Shown one piece after another: positions 26,680 through 39,600 of a stretch of 64,000 bases of DNA. Below the pieces are notes generated by a model. The model was given only the letters and a program-made list of their open reading frames with translations, ran no database searches and was not told the DNA's origin. Source of the stretch: Paragordius varius (lineage: Eukaryota > Nematomorpha); NCBI GenBank assembly GCA_964247055.1, contig OZ176051.1, positions 6,076,001-6,140,000 on the forward strand. The letters run 5' to 3'. Positions within the stretch are counted from its first letter, which is position 1. Every line of letters starts with the position of its first letter. The position numbers and the translations under genes were made by a program.

Positions 26680-27427
26680 ATATTTATTTGTTGTTAGTAT
26701 TAAAAACTCCTTTAAATTTGGTATTTCTAATTATGAAATTTAATATATGAAAATTATTTTAAATTTTTTTCTTTGAAATTCATACTCGATCATAGGCATC
26801 TTGAAATATATCAATCATACTGATTGCGATTGCAGTTTAGTATTTAGACACAAAGGTTTATATGTAAATCTAGTTTTGGCATGATGTTCCAAATAAATAA
26901 TAAAATATAAAATGTGCTAAAGATATATTGTTTTTCAACTTACATCAAGGCAGCATATTCAAGAATATAATATGTTAATAACATAGGCATAAGGCGTTAA
27001 ATTGGTCTCTTATGATAATCGGAGTTGTCTTAAAATACTGGTTTATATTAAAATATGTTGTATTTTGTTGAAGATTTCATTATTAAAATATTTGTGTATC
27101 CGCTTAATTTAAGTGTACTGTGTTTTATTATTATATGCATATTAAACTATGTATAATTTATCCCTATTATATTTATAACAAAAAAAAACTAGTTTTAATC
27201 GGCCCGTCAAATATTTTTGATCACCACTGCCTTAGATCTCTTACACCTTTATTACACAATTATATAATAATTTGATTGAAAATGAAAAATTATTTGATTT
27301 AAATCCTTAAAATTTTTTGGCTTAAATATAACACTATTTTTAAACATATAAATAATATATTTAGGCTGTTAAGCCCCTATGACCTTTGAGTTCATCTTTA
27401 TATTATATATGATTGATACTCTCTGTT
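26680..27427 (+). other. 5' flank of gene copy 1, homologous to 58.80-59.14 kb
   Basis: Phrases such as AAATGTGCTAAAGATATATT and ATAATCGGAGTTGT recur upstream of copy 2 in order. The duplication therefore includes the promoter region. A hAT right-end relic lies at about 27190-27229 in copy 1 only. Confidence 0.6.
27190..27229 (+). repeat. Solo right end of a hAT element
   Basis: ATCGGCCCGTCAAATATTTT followed by GATCACCACTG matches the right end of the complete hAT at 50991-53395 (GGCCCGTCAAATTTTTTTGG, then TGAGTACCACTG). No left end was found upstream, so this is a remnant. Confidence 0.6.
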
Positions 27428-27435
27428 TATAAATA
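27428..27435 (+). promoter_or_regulatory. TATA box of gene copy 1
   Basis: TATAAATA lies 87 bases before the chosen ATG. The aligned position in copy 2 has TATAAACA (59143-59150) with matching neighbours GATACTCT and GTTTATAAA. With transcription starting about 30 bases downstream, the 5' UTR would be short and the in-frame ATG at 27437 too close to the box to be used. Confidence 0.55.
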
Positions 27436-27514
27436 AATGTTCTTAGCCTTTATATTTCATTTATCCATTTTATTTTTCAAAAATTTTTATAAAATATATT
27501 TTGTGTTGTGTATA

Positions 27515-27621
27515 ATGGTAAAACTATTTATAATATTTTATTTAATTCCATATGTCGGAGCTGGTAAAGTTTGTATGACTGAAGCTGATAGGGCTGCAAT
27601 GCAAGCCATATTCCCTCTCAA
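27515..27621 (+). CDS. Gene copy 1, exon 1 (signal peptide)
   Basis: Encodes the hydrophobic signal peptide, then CMTEADRAAMQAIFPL. It ends in phase 2 at CTCAA|GTAATA. The open frame extends back to an ATG at 27437, but that lies right after the TATA box, and copy 2 has no equivalent ATG there. Start at 27515 is preferred (copy 2 equivalent 59234). Confidence 0.7.
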
Positions 27622-30600
27622 GTAATATTGTGTCAAATTAGGTTGAAATTTTAGGACAGTATGAGTAAATATAAATGGCTATTTTTCAATTGAATATTGA
27701 CAAAGAGTAAACAAGTTAGAATTTTTTACATTTTCTGCTTTTAGCCGTTATTATTTCTTTATATTGTCTTGTCACTCAGAGTAATTATTTTTGGTTTGGG
27801 AATTATCCTTTTAAACCCAAAAAATTTGGGTTTACTTTGCTACTCTAATAATTGGCAATAATTTGTTCTTAGGGATTAGTATTCATTAAGTTCTACTAAC
27901 AAGGTTGGGAAATACCGTTAAAGCAAATTTTTATGTAATATTTTAAAAAACATGTGCTTTTTTGTGAACCAGCTACTTAACAAAAAGTTGCTCAAAGCTT
28001 TTTCGCATACATCTACATAGATAGATATATTAGACACGAATAAGCAAACCATTGAAAAATTTAATTTTGATTAGTATTTATCAATTTAACCGTAATATCT
28101 TTAATGCTTTTGAATTATGTAACATAACAAAGGTGCTTAATCTTGTTTGCCATACTGCTATAATGGCAACTTAAGTAATCAAATTCAAGCTTTTAGATCC
28201 TGAATTTACAATTATGTTAAATTCTATCAATTAGCCACGTTCAAATGCTAAATTCAACCGATAACTCTTATAAATGGTCCTTTGATTTGGTGGCATATCG
28301 ATCAGAAAATATTGCAATTTACGGCATAAACGAGACCCTAAAATCTTTATTCAATTATATATATGATCAGTATCCTGGCGTAAGTTTCTTAAATTATTAT
28401 TATAGTTGTTTAAATATCATATCATATTAAATGTCTTTAATATTTATTAATTACAGATTCAATACTATTTTTTGCCAATATTTGATAAATTATTTTCACC
28501 GTCTGAAATTATATCATATATAGTCTTAATGTATAATTATCGCATTTTAAAATAGAGGCTAATTTTATAAATTTAACATCATTTCATTTCCATAAGGCTC
28601 TGAAGACTGTCATCCGAAGCTGCTTATTTTCATTTTAAATATAACAAAAATTAAAAAAAAGCTTCTAAGAGAGAATCATGAAAAATTAGAAAATTAAATT
28701 ATTATTATAGACATGCGACAACCATGTGACGATGGGCCATTTTTAAAATTATTTTTTTGCGGGCGGACATTTATATGTTACATTTGAAATACACTATACA
28801 TTGTATACCCACATTTACTAACCATTCCCAAAATTTATTTTAAAATAAACCCTTCGTATATGCGTGCACATTAATTATGATTCGATACAACGTATATCAA
28901 TGTTAATTTTTGTCAAACTTTAATAATAATTTTTTAAGAATTAGGTTTTCTGAATCGATTCCATTATACAAAGCACACAAAATAATATACTAATAAATTA
29001 TATTTGTACATATATAATTTCATTATGTTTTATTTGTAGCTTACGAGTGATTTATGAAAGTTAATTGTGGTGAATGATTATGACCAGACGTCCCGCTTTT
29101 GGCGGGACAGTCGGGCTTTTTTACACTTTGTCCCGCGTCCCGCTACCTTTTTAAAATTTCCCGCTTTTTCACGATATAAAAAAATATTTTAATACAAATA
29201 AATTTTTTTTATTCGTTATTTTTTAACATTAAATATTAATATCTATATAATTTTTAATTTAAAATTTTTTATTTTTAAATTAATATTTATTTTTTTCGAA
29301 TTTATATCATATGATTATACACTTTCCTTCCTACTACTGTCATCATCATAAAAAAGCCAAGTTAATACCACAAATCTCTAGATTAAAAGACAAATTGATA
29401 TCACAAATCAGTACCTTACACGTTTATTCCAGAAAATTAATGTAATATGATATTTATTTTACTAATAGTAGTGTAAAAATATGAGACAAAAAAAGTAATT
29501 TCAACGATGAATAAATGATAGATTTTCCTTTTATCAAAATAACGAAGAATGAATCATCTGTTAAATGTCTTATATGCAAGGGGAAATCACCCTAGCACAT
29601 GGCGGCAAGCATGATATAAAGCTTATGGAAACACAGAAACATAAAAAATGTTTAGATATGGCGGCATCATCTTACAAAATGAGCGATTTTTTTCGAAAAA
29701 CCGCTTTTGGAGAGAAAGAAAAGAATTTGGCACTAGCTGATGGCGTGTTATCTTTTCACGCCGTTAACAATCATTCCTTTAGATCTATGGACTGTACCTC
29801 ACAGGTTATTCGCACGTTTTTGCATAAAAAATTTACATGTGCCCATACAAAGGCTGAAGCCATTGTGTGCAATGTCCTTTCGCCACATGCATTTTCTGAA
29901 ATTCAAAAAGATTTGCTGAAAATTAATTTCTTGTCCCTATACTCTGATGCATCAAATTACCATTAAACAAAATTATTTCCCACTTTAATAAGATATTTTG
30001 ATTCTGAAACCGGAGTAAAAATTAAAATTTTAGATTTAATTTTTCTACCCGATGAAAATTCCGAAATAATATTTTCTTCAATAATGCATATTCTAGAAAA
30101 AAATAATTTTAAAGACAAAATTATCGCATACTGACAACACCCATACGAACTTTGGTGGATAAGCAAGGAGGGGAACAAAAAATATTTTTCATAAATTAAA
30201 AGATAATCTTAATCAAAACATTATTGGCGTTGGGTGTGCAGCGCACATAATACACAACGTTATTCATGATTTGTTAACCCTAGATGTGGAAAATGTAGTT
30301 GTTAAAATATATTCCTATTTTTATATATACACGGTGCGTGTTGAAACGCTTAAACTGTGAAAATGCAGAAGTTCAATATCAAAAAATGCTTGGATATTGT
30401 AAAACTCGTTGGTTAGCTTTTATGCCAGCTATCGAAAGAATTTTAAAATTGTATAATCCTTTAAAATATTTTTTTTTTATCACAGAACAAATGTCCTGCA
30501 ACTTTAAAAAAGTTTTTTGAAAGTGATTCTTCAAAAATATGGTTAGAATTTTTACATAATCAAGCTTCTCTCTTTCAAAATGTTATTAAATTGATAAAAG

Positions 30601-33600
30601 GTGACAGAATTTCGGCAATCGAAGTAGCCAATTAAATTAGTAACGTAAATTCCAATGTCAAGAACGGTTAGAAAATAATTATAACATACCATTCGCAATA
30701 CAATAAATAATTTAGAAAAACAAGGCTTGTTAAATCGCCAAGATATCGTGTACCATATAAAAATGTTTTATACAAACTGTAAAGATTATTTGGAAGATTG
30801 GACGACGCAATTAATGAAAGTGATCATTTTCATTGGATAACATTAAAATCAAAATTTAATTAATGGGATGTTCAAAAAATCATTTGATTATCTCTGCTCC
30901 CAAAAATTCTTAAAAAGTAATCCATTAGTTAAAATATATATTAATGAAAAAGTTAAATTATGGACAAAAGAAAATTATACAGTAGAAAAGAAATGGTTGG
31001 AAATATTTCGTCATTTTGAAGTCAACTATATTACATACAATAATATATTTAAAATTGTGGAATTTGCACTATCTTTACCTGGAACCAACGCTGCTACTGA
31101 GCGCGTTTTTGCCACAGTAAATCAGCTAGGGACATCGAAAAAATCAAATTTAAATGTTAAAACTTTAAAGGCCGTTTTATTTGTCAAAAATTTGACTAAT
31201 TCTTGTGAAGACTTCTACAATAATTTAAAAAATGATGACAATCTGCTAAAACGCATTCACTCAAACAAAAAATATACCAAAAAATATTTACTTATATTTA
31301 TAAAGTCTTTGACCCATGTTCGGGTAAGTATTACTTGCATCCTTATGCTTAAATCCTTATGCTTAATTCCTTATGCTTACGTCCTTATGCTTAAATCCTT
31401 ATACTTACGTCCTTATGCTTAAATCCTTATGCTTACATCCTTATGCTTACATTTTTGAATAAAAATCATAAGTCTGCTCCTAGTAGACTTATTAAAATTT
31501 CAAAGTGGCATAACTTTAAAAATATTGTGAATTTTTTAATTCTGTAAATTGGAGGGAGGAAAGTAAAGTATATTTAACAAATAATTTATAGGTTTGGGTA
31601 ATGTTGCTTCAATCTTTTGGCATTAAAAGGAGTTTACACAACCCCTGTTAAAAAATAGAAAATTCCTAAAATATGCATACAAAATCAAAAGTTTTTTAGA
31701 AGAAATAGGGCATTTTATCCAACTATATTTTTTAGATTTATTTGAGTCATGGAAAACGAAATATTTGCATACTTTGTGAAATAAAAAAATCAATCCAGTT
31801 TTTCAAATTCTTTAAATTGGAGGATAAAAATAATGTATATATAATAAATTTTCATAGGTTTTAGAAATTGAAAGATCACATACACATCTTAGTGAACTAA
31901 GCTTCTTGAAAAAATATATCTGGAACATACATGTAACACCCAAAGTTTTTTACAAGATGTGCAATTGATTTAACCATATTTTTTAGATTTCGATGTCATG
32001 GCGATCGAATCGCACTTTTTGCAATTTGAGGATGAAGCTTTGAAGAATCTACTTATTTTATTGGATTTTCATAAAATTTTTACTATTTGATATATAAAAT
32101 TATATATTTATGTTTATTATTAATAAATATATGATATTTTGAATTTACTTTAGTTGCAAGCGTCTAAAAATCATTTTATCCACAGTGCACAAAACCGGAG
32201 GCTATAAAAAATATTATGATCAATAAAATATAAAGTATATTAGGAGTATCATGGTGCTTGGTTTTAGGTCTAACGAATAATATTGAGGTATATCCAATTT
32301 TGTGGTAATTGTTCCTTATCGAAAGGTTGCAAATTAGGCAAACTTTTTTGGAGTCTACGCTTAAAATTCTAAACTTCATTTTGGTTTTCAAATATTATAA
32401 TTAAATGATATTATTAAAGGAAATTAAACTTTGACCAAAAAAGACCCCTAAATATATCCCCAAATTTAAAGCAAAAGCTAATCAAAATTTTGAGTCGATA
32501 GAAATGTTAAACATCAAGAAATTATATATAAAAAGTGTTTTGATATCTTAAAGCACCATAAAATACGAATGGCAAAATAATTAAAAAATCTATTATATTG
32601 TCAAATTCTAATTTATATAAGAAATATTATCGCGCATCGGCTTTTTGAAAAAACTGGCCCATTTTAAAGAAGTCCAAAAAGTTGTATTATAGCCTACGAA
32701 ATTTAAATATTTTTGTTTTCGAATATAGTTCATATCATAATATAATGGTATTTTTAAAGGGAAGCATTTAGCTTTCACCAAAAAAATTTATAAATTTATT
32801 TAATTTGCAACCTTTCGATAAGGAACAATTACCACAAAATTGGATATAACTCTAAATTATTCGTTAGACCTAAAACCACGCACCATGATACTCCTAATAT
32901 ACTTTATATTTTATTGTTCATAATATTTTTTATAGCCTCCGGTTTTGTGCACTGTGGATAAAATGATTTTTAGACGCTTGCAACTAAAGTAAATTCAAAA
33001 TATCATATATTTATTAATAATAAACAAAAATATATAATTTTATATAACAAATAGTAAAAATTTTATGAAAATCCATTAAAATAAGTAGATTCTTCAAAGC
33101 TTCCTCAAAATGCAAAAAGTGCGATTCGATCGCCATGACATCGAAATCTAAAAAACATGGTTAAATCAATTGCACATCTTGTAAAAATTGGGTGTTACAT
33201 GTATGTTCCAGATATTTTTTCAAGAAGCTTAGTTCACTAAGATGTGTATGTGATCTTTCAATTTCTAAAACCTATGAAAATTTGTTAATACATCATTTTT
33301 ATCCTCCAATTTAAAGAATTTGAAAAACTGGATAGATTTTTTTATATCACAAAGTATGCAAATATTTCGTTTTCCATGACTCAAATAAATCTAAAAAATA
33401 TAGTTGGATAAAATGCATACCTATTTCTTCTAAAAATTTTTTGATTTTGTATGCATATTTTAGGAATTTTCTATTTTTTACCAGGGGTTGTGTAAACCCC
33501 TTTTAATGCCAAAAGATTGAAGCAACATTACCCAAACCTATAAATTATTTGTTAAATATACTTTACTTTCCCTCCTCCAATTTACAGAATTAAAAAATTC

Positions 33601-36600
33601 ACAATATTTTTAAAGTTATGCCACTTTGAAATTTTAATAAGTCTACTAGGAGCAGACTTATGATGAATGTATTATTTTTGTTCAAAAATACAAGCATAAG
33701 GACGTAAGTATAAGGATTTAACCATAAGGACGTAAGCATAAGGAATTAAGCATAAGGATTTAAGCATAAGGAGTTAAGCATAAGGACGCAAGTAATACTT
33801 ACCCGAACATGGGTCTTTATGTTAAAAAATAAACAAAATTACTTAAAATATTGTGTAAGTCTTCATAGCTTGTCAAATTATATTTGAACACATAAAATAA
33901 CTTTTATTCAACATTTAAATTTGTTTCCGTGTCCTTACTTAATTTACTGTGGAAAAAGGCGTTCAATAGCAGTGGTTCAGGTAAAGATAATTCAAATTCT
34001 ACAATTAAAATATTATTGTATGGAACATAATTTGTTTAAAAATGATTATTTTAACCATTTCTATCCTACGTATTTTTTCTGTTGTCCGTAATATAAGTTT
34101 TTATTCAATAGATTTATTTAATAATGAAACTTCATAAAAAAGTGTCATTGTGCATCGTCTTGTCTTCCAAATAATCGTTTCTGTTTGTATAAAACATTTT
34201 TATATTATGGCTATTCATTGAGCCTTGTTTTTCTGGATGCTTTATAATATTGCGATTAGGAAATGGTATAAATTTATTTTCTAACCTTTTTTGACTTGAA
34301 ATTTTGACCTTTGTCCTGTGATAAAAAATAGGATTCTAGGAGATCACATTTTTAATTTCAATCGCTGGCAAAAGAAGTAACCAACAGTTCGACAATATCC
34401 AAGCATTTTAACATCTAAATATTCCCCATGGGGTAACAAATCAGTAGCTGTTTGAATAGCGTTGTGTATCTGCCAATAATGTTTTGATTATGATTATTCG
34501 CTAAGTTTAAAATATTTTTTGTGCCACTTCTTGCATCATCGAGCGCACTTTGTGATGATTTCGTCTTTATTATTTTACAATCACTTCCCCCTTTGTTCGT
34601 GCACATGTAAATTTATTAAATAAGGTACAAACAACCTGTAAGGTACAAATTTTTTTATATTTATAATGTATTTGTGTTAAAAATAAATATATTACAATAA
34701 ATTTTTTGTATAAAAATTTTTGGTTGTAGACCCCAATACCCCCCCCCCCCCCCTGTCCCGTTTTTTCTTTAAAAAATCTGGTCACCTTATGAATGATCGA
34801 TCTAATAAAATTGGTAGTGCACATTATACCAATTAAATTTTTTTTATCGAAATCTATATACTTCACCAAAAAATATCATCATATATAATTATATTTCATA
34901 GAGAAAAAAAACAATATTTATATAAAAAATAGAAGTAGGCCATGAATTTTGCAAATTTTTGGACCCTTTTAAAATGTGTTTATTTTCTTAAATAACAATA
35001 CGCCCGAAATCGGGGGGTATAAAATAATATATATATATTATTACATTACATGTTTTCACTAGGAGCGGTCATGTTATACAACCTGTCTCGCCATAGAACT
35101 CTATCTATGGCGTTTCTGCACTAAGCTCTTCTGCTAGCTCTCTTTTTACACTATCTATCCATTTCGTTTAGGGCCACCCAGGTCCTCGTTTTCCCTCTAT
35201 ATGAATATCTATCATTTTTGCGAAACAGAATCTGTCCTTTCAATGTGCCCGAACGTAGCCTATTTTTCGACATTCTTTCCACTATTGGTTTAACATCTGT
35301 GCTCCCACGAATAAATCTATTCCCAATTTTGTCCTCTCCTGTTACCCCACACATCATTCTAAGCATTTTCATTACAGTCACGTTAAAATGTCGTTCTTCG
35401 GATTTTTTGACACCTCACGTCTCTGAATTATTCATCATTGTGGGTTGAACAACTGAATTGTATATCTTAACTTTCACTCTAACATCAATATTTCGATCAT
35501 ACAACACGGTTGACATTTTCTTACAATTTACCCAACTGCTCTTTATTCTTAGATTAATATCATCGTTCAACAATCCGCCTGAACTTAACATAGCCCCAAA
35601 ATATTTGTAACTTTCTTTACCCTTCAGAACCCAACTATCATCAACTTCCATTTCATGTTATGGACCCCCGAAAGTGATAAGTTCGGTTTTTGTTTTGTTT
35701 ACTTTTAACCGTATTGTTGCAGTATAATAACCCATCTGTTCACCGTTAGCTTTAACTCAGCCAATGAATTAGACAAGATGATTATGTCATTTGCATACAT
35801 TAAGTTCCAACCTAACCTTACGTTAAAGACCTTAGCTATCTCGTCCATCCAAATTATAAACAATAGGGGCTGAGTGATGAGCCCTGGTAGACTCCATGCT
35901 TTATTAAAAAGTGCTCTGATAAACCTTGTGAAGTTTTAATCCTTGAGGTGTGGGATTCGTACATTATTTATAATAACCTAATATAACTTTCTGGCACCTT
36001 TTTACGACGGAGACTCCACCAAATAATATCTCTAAGAATCCTGTCAATTGCCTTCCTCATGTCAATTAAAACCCCGTTTTATTCTTTCTTATTTGCAATG
36101 TATTTTTCAATCAACCTCCTAACCGCATGTATAGGGTCTATTGTTGGCTTTCCTGGCATGAAACCAAGTTGATTTCCTTCTATAGATATCATTTTCCTGA
36201 TTCGTTTTTCCATTATTTTTTCAAACAATTCATAATATGGGACATTAGTTTTATCCCTCTATAGTTACCATTCATTTATATCACCTTCTCCTTTAAACAA
36301 AGGCAAAGTTAAACTTTCCTTCCATTCAACTGGTATTTCATAAGTTGAAACAATTTAATTAAAAACACGCTCCATGAAATTTAATCTAGCGTTTCCAATC
36401 ACTTTCCAACAATGTATTCTCGTCCGATCCAACAGCCTTGTTGTTTGGCCTTTTTTAACAAATTGGATTCTACCTTTTTTCTGTAATTGCTTGTATTGGT
36501 CTATCAGTAGCTTCAACTGTGTTTGGCAAAAATTTGTCTACCCCTTCATCCAAACTCACGAAATACTCTTTCCATCTTTTTAATATTTCGACATTTTCGC

Positions 36601-39600
36601 ACAAGTTTCCACATATATAATATTCTAATAGGAAAACACTAGTCGACAAATTTAGACATTTTTGAGCACCACCACTCGAACTTTTTAAATTATGACTAAT
36701 TTCAGTGTTTTAAAACCGAATTTGAAAAATATTTTGATCCCGCCAATCAGAATTTTGAAATTTTATAGGTTTTTCAATCTTTCAAAAACAAGAGAAAATC
36801 GAGAGAAAATTAAATATAGCTTTATAATAAAATGTTATTATATTATAAACTTAATATCATTTAATAAAGCGTTTTAAACTCTTTCTTTTGAATATAAATA
36901 TGTCATTTAAATATCAGAGAGAAAAAAATAGTACGGACTTAAACGTCAAAATTTAGTCTTTTTCTTTCAGGTGAATTTTTAATACGTATAAAAAATTTTT
37001 AAAAAAATACTAAAAAAGGCATTCTATGGTTTTAACCTTCGGCTTTCAAATAGGCTATAATATTTTGTTAGTTTCCGTTCTTTTGAGTACTTATTAGACT
37101 TCTTCTCTCGAGTTGGTTCTTATAAAAAATCCTTTATTTATACCTAGTGGATATACCTTATTTTTTAAAAATTATTGGTTGTTTTGTATTTTGAATTTCA
37201 GATGGATGTTGTGTAGCCACTTTTAGTAGAATTTACTGTTATGGGATTGGACCATTTGTATTTACCTAATTAATATTCAATTTAATTGTAGAATTTATCT
37301 AACTCTATTCTGTAAATTGGTTAATTTGACATTTCAATTTGCCTGGATTTTGCTTGCAAGTCTCTCTTATCGAATTTTACGATTACTTATTGTTATCCTT
37401 GCCACATCTGGCATAATTATAGGATCGCTTGGGGGATATGCAGAGCTTGTGCAGCCGCCCGGATCTATCACACTATACATAAGCCCCTTTTAGATTTTTA
37501 TACTTTGGCTCTTAGCTTGTTTAGTATCTTATTTAATGCCTAGAATTTTGTTATTCATGCATGGAATATTACTTGTATCGACTTGTTCGTTTGAATATTC
37601 AAACATATGTACCGAGGAATGATTGTTATTTTTAAATTAAATACAAATATAAAAATTAAATTTCGGAAAAATCCTATTGGTGGCCTCAATATTCTTTTTT
37701 GTTTTGACCTTACCATGCCATTAGGTATCAGAAAATGCAAAAATAATGGAGTGGTGCAAAACCTTGTTGAGCAGTGAAATGTATCAAAATTATTGTGCTT
37801 TTGGTTTTGGCCCTTATGATAATTTAAGAAAGTTATTACACTCTTGTTTTTAGTTCTCCAAATCAAAAAACACAATTTACGCAACTTTTTTCAGTAAAAT
37901 CGTAAAAACCCGTATCGCACAATAATAACATTTTAGGCAAAAATGTTGATATCAATTAAAATTAATTTTAAAAATGCCATACCCTTTTCAAAATTTAATT
38001 TTTATTAAATATTGTAGCATACGTCATACTATTTTGAGTCATGATGGAAAGCGCTTTAAAAACATCTTTTCCATATAATTTGATGAAGCTAAACACTTTT
38101 ATGGCCTCATGATTATTCATTCGTCGTCAAATATAAAATTTTGAAGCGATAAAATGTTTAGCATCCTCGAATTATTTGGCAAAACTTTTAAAATGTTCTA
38201 AAGCGGTTTTATATCCTTTGCATCATTCTTAAACAGTATGAAGTACGTTTTAAACAAAATTTGTTAAAAAATAAATTTTAAATAAATGCATTATAGAAAT
38301 TTTATTTGATATTAAAATTTAGCCTATATTTAACCCTTTTGTCGCGCAATATCAACATTTTTGTTTTTGTTAAAAAAAATCCACTTTGCAGCCAAATTTA
38401 AAATTATAATTTTTTAAATTTTTGTACTTTATGTAGTTAGTGATATTTTTGAAAAAATTGAAAAAATGTGCGCAAATTTTCCCATTTTTTAGATGGACCT
38501 TACTATAAAAGTGTAAATTACTTTCTTTAATTTCTCGTAACGATCACAACACACTATGATAATCCTGATCCATTTTTTTATCAGAATATATATTTCATCA
38601 GGTTATTTTTTGTGAAACAAATAGTAGATAAAAGGCTACTTTTATTTAAAATTTTAAATTTGGCGCTTGAAGCGTTTTTCCTGGTTTGAACCATGGTGTA
38701 ATCTGTTATTCTATATAATTCAATGATGCTGAACATTTCTATCACTTTAAAATTTGGTTAAAAGGTTAGTTATTATAAAATCTGTTTTTTACAAATTATG
38801 ATTTAATATTATAATTTTTGAAATGAAGCATTAAACTTTTATCAAAAAACAATTTATTTGATTTACTGTGGGCTAACCTTGAGCCTTTTCGAAATAAAGC
38901 AATCATAGAAGCGATAAATAACTATTTTTCAGATCACTAGGCCCAAAACCAAAAGCCCGATGCTAATACTGATACATTTTTCCATTAAAATATATAAAAT
39001 CACAGGACATTTATTATAGCACCCGATTTTGTGTGCCGTGTTATTGTATTTTGCTTTTAGTGTGTATTGGTGACTCAAATTCAACAAATACATTCAAAGG
39101 TTCTTTGTAAATTAATAATATAACTACTTTTGATAATTCCTAGTTTATAATTTGCCTAGATAAAAAATATATCCGACTGTTACCGAATATATACAGTCCC
39201 ATACGCTTTTCAGATTAATGGATTCTAAGCTTTTGTAAAAAACGTTAATAGTAGCTAGAACGATTTTAAAAAAGTATAAATAGGTAATAAATTTTGCGAC
39301 CATTTTACAAAATAGTTTAGAAGCCTGAATTTAAGGTGCAATGTAGAAAATGAAGATTAATTACAAATCCGTGATGTTTTTTATGGGCAAACCTATTTTT
39401 TTAAACTCTCATTTTCAGACTGAGGAACTTAACTCAGGGGCTAATACAAAATTATATATTTTTATTAATATAAACCATTTGCACTTCAGGACTGTCCATG
39501 GTTGGACATTAAACATTTCATGATGTCCTTAAACACCGTATTATTTTTATTATTCAAACTTTTGAATCAATCAAAATCTTCTCTTTTTTAAGCCGTATAA

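Larger units (their letters stand above)
29071..34797. mobile_element. Composite hAT element with tail-to-tail halves and a 1-kb palindrome (intron 2)
   Basis: The insert at 29079-34789 (5711 bp) is flanked by perfect 8-bp repeats TGAATGAT (29071-29078 and 34790-34797). Its ends are TATGACCAGACGTCCCG on the left and, inward from the right, TAAGGTGACCAGA. The left part carries a hAT transposase remnant on the plus strand. The right part carries an internally deleted copy of the same transposase on the minus strand. Between their 3' ends lie ~1-kb inverted arms (31311-32336 and 32801-33815) around a 464-bp spacer. It seems to have inserted as one unit. Copy 2 of the gene lacks it. Confidence 0.8.

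Noticed and set aside
27437-27514. Upstream in-frame ATG of gene copy 1
   Set aside because: It sits two bases after the TATA box, and copy 2 has no ATG in the matching position.
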